Source: Pleurocapsa sp. MO_226.B13 (GTDB lineage: Bacteria > Cyanobacteriota > Cyanobacteriia > Cyanobacteriales > Xenococcaceae). From it: a stretch of DNA of 33,639 bases. Below are positions 1-6,489 of the stretch, in pieces. The notes under the pieces were generated by a model, which saw only the letters and a program-made list of their open reading frames with translations, searched no databases and had not been told where the DNA came from. The translations under genes were made by a program, and so were the position numbers. The DNA lies in NCBI GenBank assembly GCA_030064795.1, contig JASJEI010000358.1:1-33639 (forward strand), written 5' to 3'. The first letter of the stretch is position 1, and every line of letters starts with the position of its first letter.

Positions 1-54
1 TGCTTCTCCTTCTACTCCATTAAAAGAACCAGCCTGATTGAAGTTAATAGCCAT
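1..54 (-). CDS. 5' end of an unidentified protein (runs off the window)
   Basis: An ATG on the minus strand at 52-54 opens a frame that stays open to the window edge (18 codons, MAINFNQAGSFNGVEGEA). A purine-rich AAAGAGCG lies about a dozen bases upstream as a weak ribosome-binding site. Too little is visible to name a family. The frame could also be a chance opening. Confidence 0.45.
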   Translation of the reverse strand, partial: MAINFNQAGSFNGVEGEA

Positions 55-176
55 GATAAAATCTTCGCTCTTTAAATTGATTTAAAATTGGAAGTCGTTC
101 TCGAACTAATAATCACCAAAGCGACGGGAGCAGCACCGTTCCTTTTAGGGATGGTCGGATGAGTCACAAGAGTCGC

Positions 177-207
177 GTTAGTAGTTAGTAGTTAGTAGTT
201 AGTAGTA
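177..207. repeat. Short tandem heptamer repeat (GTTAGTA x4)
   Basis: Four perfect copies of GTTAGTA (177-204) are followed by a partial GTA. Heptamer arrays of this kind are common short tandem repeats in cyanobacterial intergenic DNA. The rest of 55-370 holds no gene I can support, only a 9-bp stem (238-246 with 255-263, one G-T pair). Confidence 0.8.
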
Positions 208-370
208 CAACTGAATACTGACAACTGACACGTGCATCTCATCTCATTTATGGGTGGGATGAGCTTAAAATTGCGTGTTTTAGTTCTCGTATTTAATTAC
301 TTACCACTTATCATTAGTAATTAATCAATACTTCACAAATAAGTGGGCAAGTTTATCAAACCTTTAATTT

Positions 371-398
371 AGTTTGAGACTCGATCGAGTCTCAAACT
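371..398. repeat. Perfect 28-bp palindrome upstream of the gene at 430
   Basis: The half-site AGTTTGAGACTCGA is followed directly by its exact reverse complement with no spacer. It ends 31 bases before the ATG at 430. It could be an operator for a dimeric regulator, an RNA hairpin in the leader, or a dispersed palindromic repeat. It shares the GAGAC...GTCTC core and the 28-bp size with the palindrome inside chlH at 17148-17175, but the remaining bases differ. Confidence 0.7.
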
Positions 399-429
399 TA
401 AGTCAATCAAAATAACAATTAAAATAAAA

Positions 430-1215
430 ATGGATAAGGAAGAACTAATTAAACGTGCAACAGAGCTAAAATATATTCCTGGTATTTACAATTATTGCGA
501 TCGCTGGTGCGAAAGATGCCAATTTACTTCTCGTTGTCTGAGTCATTCCCTAGAAGAAGACCAAAACTGCCAATTAGAGTCAATCGACCGAGCAAATGAA
601 AGATTTTGGTCTAGTATCAAAGATTCTTTTGAATTGGCATTGAGCCTGGTTACAGACTTAGCACGAGAAGAAGGCATCGATCTCACAGCAATTGAAATTG
701 ATGAAGATGATGAAATAGATAATAAAGTAAATATCTTGACTCATAGAGCGATGAATTATGCAACCATGGTCGATGAGTGGTTTAAAAATAATCGGAACAT
801 CATAGAAAATGAACTTCTCAAGTCAAAGACGCGATCGCTTTGGAAATCGAGCCACTCGCAGACTACGGAAACTCCTATTTCTCTTCAAGAAGTTGTAGAA
901 GTTATTAACTATTATCAATATGCGATCGCAGTTAAATTATCAAGAGCGATCGACAGCAGAGATCGGGAAGCAAAAATCGGATTAGAAGCTATTTCCAAAG
1001 ACTCCGATGGTTCGGCAAAAATTGCTTTGGTTGAAATAGACCGTTCAATTAATGCCTGGAGTGAATTATTGAAATCTTTTGAAGCAGAAAGAAAAGACAT
1101 CTTCAAAATCATCAATTATCTCCAACAAATTCGAGAGATTGCAGAAACAGAATTTCCCAATGCTAGATCGTTTGTCAGACCAGGTTTTGATGAAATAGCC
1201 CCTCAAGATGGCTAA
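430..1215 (+). CDS. Conserved hypothetical protein with an N-terminal four-cysteine cluster
   Basis: This is a 261-residue soluble protein of unknown function. Near the N-terminus, after IPGIYNYC, four cysteines lie at residues 23, 27, 30 and 36 (Cx3Cx2Cx5C), an arrangement suited to an iron-sulfur cluster or zinc. The rest is mostly helical and rich in charged residues (acidic stretch near 90-97), with no membrane segment or signal peptide. I recall the IPGIYNYCDRWCERC-type start from unnamed conserved bacterial proteins, but I know no assigned role. The gene stands alone, and no strong Shine-Dalgarno precedes the ATG. A 28-bp palindrome lies just upstream and may control it. The coding assignment is firm; the function is open. 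Confidence 0.85.
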   Translation: MDKEELIKRATELKYIPGIYNYCDRWCERCQFTSRCLSHSLEEDQNCQLESIDRANERFWSSIKDSFELALSLVTDLAREEGIDLTAIEIDEDDEIDNKVNILTHRAMNYATMVDEWFKNNRNIIENELLKSKTRSLWKSSHSQTTETPISLQEVVEVINYYQYAIAVKLSRAIDSRDREAKIGLEAISKDSDGSAKIALVEIDRSINAWSELLKSFEAERKDIFKIINYLQQIREIAETEFPNARSFVRPGFDEIAPQDG

Positions 1216-1254
1216 TCACGGGGCGAGCATCATCTTAAGATTTGTTGTTTAGTA

Positions 1255-2124
1255 TTAGTAGTTTCGTATGTTTGCAGTTGCTTCAACTATTTCTGGTTGG
1301 GTTACACCTTTTTCCTGCATCCGAATGATAGTTTCCTGAACTTTTACTTCTTTTGCCTGCTCGTAGATCGATTTGCATTGCTTTGATACAAAGTTATCTA
1401 TGGTAGTATCGTCTCCATACAACTGCAAAATTTCTGTTACAGATTGATTGATTAGAACAATCCCTTTTTTATGATTAGCAATGTTATTGTTAATTTTTTC
1501 CAAACTTTCTTCTAATCGGGAAATTTGTTTCTTGAGATGCTTCGCTTCTTTCCTTGCTTCTTGAGAGGCAAAGACTATATCAGATATTCCAGCAGATACA
1601 AAACCAATTGCATATCTGCCAACTTCTTCAATTTCGCTCTTGCTTCCACTAAAGTCTCTTGTAGTATCTACAATAACTCCAGCAGTATCCATAACTCGAT
1701 CTAAATCTAATTTTTCTGGAGATATTAATCCCAAGGCGATCGTATCTTGCCTTATTGTGATGTATTGATGGATTTTTTGTTGATAATCTATCCTCACCTC
1801 GTAGTAAGTATTAATTTTATTGTTCAGTTCCTCTCGTAACTTATTCAAGCGATTCTTAAGATGCGAAATTTCTTTATTCCAATATTCTCTGTCTGAGCTA
1901 TTAAGCAGAAAATCGCCCGTTTCTTCCAAGCCTTCTTTAGCTAAGTTCGCTCCTTTTTCTACTTTATCAACTCCTTTGTCGGCAACTTTCTCTATTTCCT
2001 TAGCGCTTTTATTTACAGCCTTCTCAACTTTGCTAGTTCCTTCATTTATAAATTCCTCTGTTTTATCAACTGCTTTGTTAATGCCTTTCTTGGCTTTGTT
2101 AAAAGTCCGTTTGAAGAACGACAT
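1255..2124 (-). CDS. Coiled-coil protein with Lys/Glu-rich amphipathic N-terminal repeats
   Basis: This 289-residue protein is not a family I can name. Residues 5-70 are degenerate 11-residue-like repeats rich in K, E, A and V (KAVDKTEEFINEG, KVEKAVNKSAKEIEK, KGVDKVEKGANLAKEG). They resemble LEA or apolipoprotein-like amphipathic helices that lie on membranes or form coiled coils. Residues 80-115 and 195-225 are further predicted coiled coils. Between them, at about 165-190, is a less charged stretch (VGRYAIGFVSAGISDIVFAS) that could touch a membrane. Start choice is good: AAGGAG lies about 9 bases before the ATG. It converges on the gene at 430. A structural or membrane-associated role is only inference. 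Confidence 0.8.
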   Translation of the reverse strand: MSFFKRTFNKAKKGINKAVDKTEEFINEGTSKVEKAVNKSAKEIEKVADKGVDKVEKGANLAKEGLEETGDFLLNSSDREYWNKEISHLKNRLNKLREELNNKINTYYEVRIDYQQKIHQYITIRQDTIALGLISPEKLDLDRVMDTAGVIVDTTRDFSGSKSEIEEVGRYAIGFVSAGISDIVFASQEARKEAKHLKKQISRLEESLEKINNNIANHKKGIVLINQSVTEILQLYGDDTTIDNFVSKQCKSIYEQAKEVKVQETIIRMQEKGVTQPEIVEATANIRNY

Positions 2125-2164
2125 GATCGACTCCTTAAAAAACTACTTTGCAAAAGGGATTTGG

Positions 2165-2255
2165 TGGCGTTGCTGAAAAATGAGATGGACGTTTTTGGAA
2201 AACTAGTTTGTGTAGGCTTCTGAGAATAGATTCATCCCCAAACTAAGCAACGCCA
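2165..2255. mobile_element. IS/MITE-like remnant with 10-bp terminal inverted repeats
   Basis: A 91-bp segment begins TGGCGTTGCT (2165-2174) and ends with its exact reverse complement AGCAACGCCA (2246-2255). Ends beginning GGCGTTGCT are frequent at insertion sequences and their non-autonomous derivatives in cyanobacteria. The interior has no open frame. No clear target duplication is visible, so it could be an old remnant. Confidence 0.5.
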
Positions 2256-2312
2256 ATTTAGTATCAGAACTTACCTAAAAACTCCATAGATAGGGTGAAC
2301 AATTTTCACCTC

Positions 2313-2338
2313 AAGGCTGGACAAAACCGTCCAGCCTT
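2313..2338. terminator. Strong 10-bp stem-loop, possible terminator
   Basis: AAGGCTGGAC (2313-2322) pairs perfectly with GTCCAGCCTT (2329-2338) around the loop AAAACC. Four T residues begin within and just after the stem on the plus strand. On the minus strand it lies about 20 bases beyond the stop of the broken small gene at 2359, so it probably terminates that gene, though the T-run there is poor. Confidence 0.55.
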
Positions 2339-2358
2339 TTGTGTAGTTCCTATCTTTT

Positions 2359-2560
2359 TTAAGGTTCTTCCTCTTCTGAAAAAGATTGCAAATCAGCTAG
2401 TTTCCCAGCTCGTATTTCTCGAACAACTTCCTCTGGAAGACCTGCTTTTTCGGCTATGTGCTATTTTTGCTGTCTGTGCTAGTCTTGCAGTCCTTGCAGT
2501 GTTCGCTACCTCTGCCCTGTTGGCTATTTCAAGCAACCTCTTTCGCTTGGGATAAATCAT
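2359..2560 (-). pseudogene. Small gene split by a one-base frameshift
   Basis: On the minus strand, an ATG at 2558-2560 (MIYPKRKRLLEIANRAEVA...) opens a basic, alanine-rich frame that loses coherence near 2455. A second frame then takes over, encoding AEKAGLPEEVVREIRAGKL and ending ADLQSFSEEEEP at the TAA at 2359-2361. Removing one base near 2457 would join them into about 66 residues. The start, the natural acidic C-terminus and the stem-loop beyond the stop support a real gene. I do not recognise the family. Either a true frameshift or a sequencing error would explain it. The opposite-strand 86-codon frame here is probably its shadow. Confidence 0.5.
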
Positions 2561-2656
2561 ACAATCTTCATTATAAATTTAAATAATATTCATGGTTTTT
2601 CAGTCTTATTGGGGAAAAATAAATATTATCTTGATCTATAAATAAATTTTTAAATA

Positions 2657-3058
2657 ATGTACTTAGGCAAAATAAGACAAATAGCGGAAGACGAAACCAC
2701 CGCCCCCGATATATTGGCTCAATTAGCCCAAAGCCCAGATTATTATACTCGTAAAAATGTCGCAGCAAATCCTAATACACCAACAAAAATCCTCTTAAGT
2801 ATCTGTAGAGAATTTCCCGATGAGGTGATGAATAATCCCGTCATTCCTTTATTGATTTTGGAAGCTCCCTACCTACTAACTTGTAAACTGAAATTGGGTT
2901 TCCCTCAATTAGAGTATTTTATTGATTTAGAGATCGATCGTTTAGACTGGAGCGATCGTAGGAAAAAATATCTAAAGGAAAAGTATGGTCAAAGCCATCA
3001 AGATTATTTAACGGACGAACAAAAGTACGATTTTTTGTGTTATTTGAAATTACAATAA
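2657..3058 (+). CDS. Leucine-rich-variant (LRV/HEAT-like) repeat protein
   Basis: This 133-residue protein carries two to three short helical repeats (APDILAQLAQSPDYYTRKNV, then AANPNTPTKILLSICREFP, then EVMNNPVIPLLILEAPYL). The A-x-NPNTP and NPVIPLLIL patterns are typical of LRV-type repeats, which form right-handed helical solenoids used for protein contacts. Residues 95-133 are charged and helical. There is no signal peptide. It lies 78 bases upstream of the MoxR-type ATPase in the same direction, so it may be co-transcribed and act as a partner or substrate adaptor. That pairing is inferred from position only. Confidence 0.75.
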   Translation: MYLGKIRQIAEDETTAPDILAQLAQSPDYYTRKNVAANPNTPTKILLSICREFPDEVMNNPVIPLLILEAPYLLTCKLKLGFPQLEYFIDLEIDRLDWSDRRKKYLKEKYGQSHQDYLTDEQKYDFLCYLKLQ

Positions 3059-3136
3059 AAAGCCTTGGGAATTTTAAATTTTGACTCGGCCTTACCAGAG
3101 GCGAAAACTGAGAGTTCTCCCACAAAATGTTAAAAA

Positions 3137-4156
3137 ATGACACCAACTCAGCTTAAAAATTATCTCAATCGACTTGTTAGTCAAAACATTAAAATTAGCA
3201 CGATGATTTGGGGTGCGCCAGGGATAGGAAAGTCCAGTATTGTCGCTCAAATTACTCAAGAACATCAGATTGATTTTGTGGATGTGCGCTTATCGCAACT
3301 CGCACCGACAGATTTGCGGGGTTTGCCAGTAGCCGAAGATGGTATATCTAAATGGTATCCTCCTGAATTTCTTCCCAGAGAGGGAAAGGGGATTTTATTT
3401 TTAGATGAGTTAAACATGGCCCCTCCAGCTTTGCAGGGAGTAGCACAACAGTTAATTTTAGATCGTCGCGTAGGTTCTTATGTTGTTCCAGAAAACTGGT
3501 ATGTTTGGGCTGCGGGAAATCGTAAGGAAGATCGTGCTGCGGTATTTGATATGCCCGCCCCTTTGGCTAATCGGTTTTTGCACCTAGAGGTAGAGGCTGA
3601 TTTTGAGAGCTTCAAAGTTTATGCTTTAGAACAACGGGTACACGAACAGATAATTGCCTTTCTTTCTTTTCGTTCTACATTATTACATCGCCTCGTTCCC
3701 CAACAACCTGCTTGGTGTTCGCCAAGATCTTGGGTGATGGCAAGTCAACTACACTACGCTGGCTTAGATATTGCTTCTGCCGTTGGTGAGGGTGCAGCAG
3801 CAGAATTCGCAGCTTACATTACCTTATATAAAACCTTACCAAATTTAGTGCCTATTTTACAAGGTGAGGGAGAAGCGATCGCTTTTCCTGAAGAACCATC
3901 GGTTAGATATGCCACTACTACGGGTTTAACCGTTAGGGCAGAAGATGCCAACCAAGCCTACAAAGCTTTTAGCTGGTTGAGCGATCGGGCTTCGGCTGAA
4001 TGGGTGCAATTGTTTGCCGTCGATATGTTCCGTCAGATGCGTAATAAAGGTCAAATGGGGGCATTGGCAAGATTAGTTCGACAAGATAGTAAATTACAGC
4101 AGTTTTTCAGAGATTTTCAAGAGTTAGTCGGACTCAGCACCAACTTTGTTCGGTAG
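3137..4156 (+). CDS. MoxR-type AAA+ ATPase
   Basis: This 339-residue protein is of the MoxR/AAA_5 class, ATP-driven chaperones that remodel or activate partner proteins, often together with a von Willebrand A-domain protein. Visible motifs are Walker A GAPGIGKS (26-33), Walker B ILFLDE (86-91), sensor 1 AAGN (125-128), and PLANRF with the likely arginine finger (142-147). The pre-sensor segment APTDLRGLP matches the family. The C-terminal half (about 200-339) is helical lid and accessory sequence. The length is normal for cyanobacterial members. No VWA gene follows: the next gene is on the other strand and ends 30 bases away. No convincing Shine-Dalgarno precedes the ATG. Confidence 0.9.
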   Translation: MTPTQLKNYLNRLVSQNIKISTMIWGAPGIGKSSIVAQITQEHQIDFVDVRLSQLAPTDLRGLPVAEDGISKWYPPEFLPREGKGILFLDELNMAPPALQGVAQQLILDRRVGSYVVPENWYVWAAGNRKEDRAAVFDMPAPLANRFLHLEVEADFESFKVYALEQRVHEQIIAFLSFRSTLLHRLVPQQPAWCSPRSWVMASQLHYAGLDIASAVGEGAAAEFAAYITLYKTLPNLVPILQGEGEAIAFPEEPSVRYATTTGLTVRAEDANQAYKAFSWLSDRASAEWVQLFAVDMFRQMRNKGQMGALARLVRQDSKLQQFFRDFQELVGLSTNFVR

Positions 4157-4186
4157 GAATTAATCTATAGATTTTAGTGTCTGGTT

Positions 4187-4666
4187 TTAGCGATCGCGCT
4201 TTAGATCGTAAATCACTTTTTCAGCTACCCAATTGGGAGAGCGGCCTGGATGAGATGATAAAGTACCAGATAGAAGACGACTGGCTGTTTGTCGATTGTG
4301 TACTAACCTCAATAATTCCTGGCGTAATTTAGGACTAACGCGATCGAGTAGGGAAGCATTATGGTTATTTACTGTCGGTATGGAGTTAACCAATGAAGGT
4401 TTATAAGCGCGGGTGAGATGATAACCAATTACCCCAGTACCTATTGCCAAACCAGTTAAACCTACAATTCTATTTAAATTGTCTGTAGGTTGGGGGTTGT
4501 TACGGTTATTAAAGTCAAAGTTCTGACTCAGGATTAATTCTTCTGGAGTTGCTCGTTCTGGTAAATTATCTTCACTAGCTCTAACGGGTAAAGCCATCAA
4601 GCCACTAGCAATACTCGTACCAATTAAGGTAGTTAGAATTGTTTTTAAGGTTAAGATCTTGTTCAT
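4187..4666 (-). CDS. Secreted or periplasmic protein with one internal hydrophobic segment
   Basis: This is a 159-residue protein of unknown function. Residues 1-30 form a signal peptide (MNKILTLKTILTTLIGTSIA...) with a plausible cleavage after PVRA (about residue 30). A second hydrophobic stretch, RIVGLTGLAIGTGVIGYHL (about 66-84), could anchor the mature protein. The remainder (105-159) is basic and helical. AGAGAG lies 6-11 bases before the ATG. It is transcribed divergently from the 58-residue secreted peptide at 4867. Both promoters carry the same TGTCA-N6-TGTCA element in the same orientation, which suggests common control. Confidence 0.75.
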   Translation of the reverse strand: MNKILTLKTILTTLIGTSIASGLMALPVRASEDNLPERATPEELILSQNFDFNNRNNPQPTDNLNRIVGLTGLAIGTGVIGYHLTRAYKPSLVNSIPTVNNHNASLLDRVSPKLRQELLRLVHNRQTASRLLSGTLSSHPGRSPNWVAEKVIYDLKRDR

Positions 4667-4713
4667 ACTCTCTGTCGTTAATTTGTTTTAATACTTATTT
4701 TGACGTTCAAATA

Positions 4714-4729
4714 TGACAGAGAAATGACA
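4714..4729 (-). promoter_or_regulatory. TGTCA-N6-TGTCA direct-repeat element, upstream of the 4666 gene
   Basis: On the minus strand the sequence is TGTCATTTCTCTGTCA, two TGTCA units 11 bases apart. It ends 47 bases from the start codon at 4666. It matches the element at 4795-4810 at 13 of 16 positions. An 11-base period is typical of tandem sites for OmpR/PhoB-type response regulators. Confidence 0.5.
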
Positions 4730-4794
4730 AGCTATAAGTCAAAAATAAAACAAGCGATCGCTCCAAAAAATTAAATAGAAATAATTGGTTCGAC

Positions 4795-4810
4795 TGTCAT
4801 TTTAGTGTCA
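4795..4810 (+). promoter_or_regulatory. TGTCA-N6-TGTCA direct-repeat element, upstream of the 4867 gene
   Basis: TGTCATTTTAGTGTCA has two TGTCA units 11 bases apart and ends 56 bases before the ATG at 4867. Together with the matching minus-strand element it brackets the divergent promoter region symmetrically. A HIP1 site (4754-4761) lies between them. Confidence 0.5.
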
Positions 4811-4866
4811 CATTTGTTTTTCATACTAAACAATAAGCAAACCCAATTATTTTACAGAGGTAATCA

Positions 4867-5043
4867 ATGAAAGTTAAATTAATGTCTTTGTTAGCTGGAT
4901 TAGTAACCTTATCTATAGTCGCTGCTCCTTTGGCAGCGCAAGCTTGTAATGGAGGTAATAAGGATCGAACCACTCAAGATCCAAGCACTTCAATTCCTAC
5001 CGAAAGTAGTGTTACTTTTGAGGAGAGTACTGTTAGATCCTAA
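4867..5043 (+). CDS. 58-residue secreted peptide
   Basis: A small open frame starts at an ATG preceded by AGAGG (8 bases away). Residues 1-26 are a textbook signal peptide (MKVKLMSLLAGLVTLSIVAA then PLAAQA). Cleavage would leave CNGGNKDRTTQDPSTS... as the mature start. The mature part is about 32 residues, hydrophilic and Ser/Thr/Glu-rich, with a single cysteine exactly at position +1. AQAC is a weak lipobox, so it might be a lipoprotein or simply a periplasmic peptide. A good terminator follows at 5107-5148, which supports a free-standing transcript. Function unknown; possible links are the divergent gene at 4666 and the sensor kinase downstream. Confidence 0.7.
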   Translation: MKVKLMSLLAGLVTLSIVAAPLAAQACNGGNKDRTTQDPSTSIPTESSVTFEESTVRS

Positions 5044-5106
5044 ATACAAAAATAATTAAAACTACTTTAAACTCAATCGATTTCATTTTCAAATACTAAT
5101 AGGATT

Positions 5107-5148
5107 AAGGAGAAATTTTATTACTTATAATTTTTCTCCTTTTTTTTG
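5107..5148 (+). terminator. Rho-independent terminator of the 58-residue peptide gene
   Basis: AAGGAGAAATTTTA pairs with TAATTTTTCTCCTT across a short AT loop, and the right arm runs into an uninterrupted stretch of eight T residues. It separates the small gene from the sensor kinase at 5199. Confidence 0.75.
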
Positions 5149-5198
5149 TTCAAATTTACCTTTATTATTAAACAAAAAGTGAATTTCTCAAGTTATTA

Positions 5199-6479
5199 AT
5201 GTTCGATCGCTCTCGTCGTCGTCTAGCTTATTGGTTTACCCTTTCCATGGGGAGTATTTTAATTCTGTTTGCTTTTACCATTTACCATCGACAGGTAAAA
5301 GAACAACAGCGTCAATTTGACGAAGAAGTTTACGCGCAAATAAAAAGAATTGCTTCCCTGACAAACTATCAGCGGGAGGGGAAAAACTGGCAGATAGATA
5401 CAGATAATGTTTCCCTATCGAGTACTGCAATTGCCGCTGAATCGAGAATAATTTATATTCGTTGGTACGATGCCAAAAAAAATCTTTTACAGTTTATTGG
5501 TAATTGTCCTCCCCAAAATTCAACCGTCACAACGGGATGGCAGACTTTACAATACGACTGCCAACTGAATGGTCAAACCAGACAAAAGCATCTTCGCAAA
5601 TTGACTCTACCCTTAGACTACGGACAATCTTTGGTGGGTTATCTACAGGTTGCTGTTTCTGTCGATCCCGTTCGAGACTCATTAAGGCGATCGCGTTTAT
5701 TTTTAGCCATGGGAATACCAATTACCCTTGGTTTTACGGGAATAGTAGGCTGGATTCTCGGTGGCTTGGCAATGCAGCCAGTCAAACATTCTTACGAACA
5801 ATTACAGCGTTTTACCGCCGATGCTTCTCACGAATTACGCGCTCCAGTAGCAGCTATCCTCAGTAATGCTCAAGTCGGGTTACTCGCTCCCGCTGAAGAC
5901 AGTCAACAACCCCGCCAGCGTTTGGCAAACATCGTCACTCAGAGTAAATATATGAGTACGTTGATTGCTAATCTGCTTTTTCTCGCCCGTCATCAAGGAA
6001 AACTAAATCCTCAAGATCTGACTAAAACTAATGTAGTGGAGTTACTAAACTCTTTAGCTGGACGATATCAAGTTTTAGCAGAGGCAAAAAAACTAGAGTT
6101 TATCTTAGACTTACCAAAGACATCACAACAGGTTGTTGGCGATCGCGAACTTCTGCAACAGGCAATTGGTAATTTACTCGATAATGCCATTAAATATACT
6201 CCCGATGGTGGTATGGTATCATTAAAACTGGAATTCAAACTGCGTCGCATCTTTATTACGGTACGAGATACTGGTATCGGTATTCCCGCCTCAGATTTAC
6301 CCCATATCTTCGATCGCTTTTACCGCGTAGACAAAACCCGCACCAGACAGACAGGAGGTTTTGGTTTGGGACTGGCGATCGCCAAACAGATCGTTGAGGC
6401 TCACGATGGCAAGATTACTGTCGAAAGCGAAGCGGAAAAAGGGACTAGATTTCAAATTTGTTTACCGTTGCGTTCTTAG
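5199..6479 (+). CDS. Membrane sensor histidine kinase, RppB/NrsS-like
   Basis: This is a 426-residue inner-membrane kinase. A first membrane helix (about 12-28) is followed by a periplasmic sensor region of roughly 135 residues with no PAS or HAMP signature that I can name. The second helix is at about 166-192. The dimerisation box is FTADASHELRAPVAAI with phospho-acceptor His211. The ATPase core shows an N-box (NLLDNAIKYTP), G1 (DTGIGIP), F-box (IFDRFYRVD) and G2 (GGFGLGLAIAKQIVEAH). The layout and these motifs fit the cyanobacterial RppB/NrsS group, some members of which sense redox or nickel. Its usual partner, a response regulator gene directly upstream, is missing; a terminator and the 58-residue peptide are there instead. 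The signal it senses cannot be read from the sequence. Confidence 0.88.
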   Translation: MFDRSRRRLAYWFTLSMGSILILFAFTIYHRQVKEQQRQFDEEVYAQIKRIASLTNYQREGKNWQIDTDNVSLSSTAIAAESRIIYIRWYDAKKNLLQFIGNCPPQNSTVTTGWQTLQYDCQLNGQTRQKHLRKLTLPLDYGQSLVGYLQVAVSVDPVRDSLRRSRLFLAMGIPITLGFTGIVGWILGGLAMQPVKHSYEQLQRFTADASHELRAPVAAILSNAQVGLLAPAEDSQQPRQRLANIVTQSKYMSTLIANLLFLARHQGKLNPQDLTKTNVVELLNSLAGRYQVLAEAKKLEFILDLPKTSQQVVGDRELLQQAIGNLLDNAIKYTPDGGMVSLKLEFKLRRIFITVRDTGIGIPASDLPHIFDRFYRVDKTRTRQTGGFGLGLAIAKQIVEAHDGKITVESEAEKGTRFQICLPLRS

Positions 6480-6489
6480 TTGTTGTTAA

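Noticed and set aside
177..207. Heptamer tandem repeat as a possible CRISPR remnant
   Set aside because: Units are seven bases with no spacers; it is a simple short tandem repeat.
1820..2176. 118-codon plus-strand frame rich in Ser, Leu and Phe
   Set aside because: It is the antisense image of the Lys/Glu-rich repeats of the gene at 1255-2124.
2295..2555. 86-codon plus-strand frame beginning MNNFHLKAGQ
   Set aside because: It begins before a strong hairpin and reads through it, and it overlaps a better-supported minus-strand gene (start, stop and downstream stem-loop) that it mirrors.
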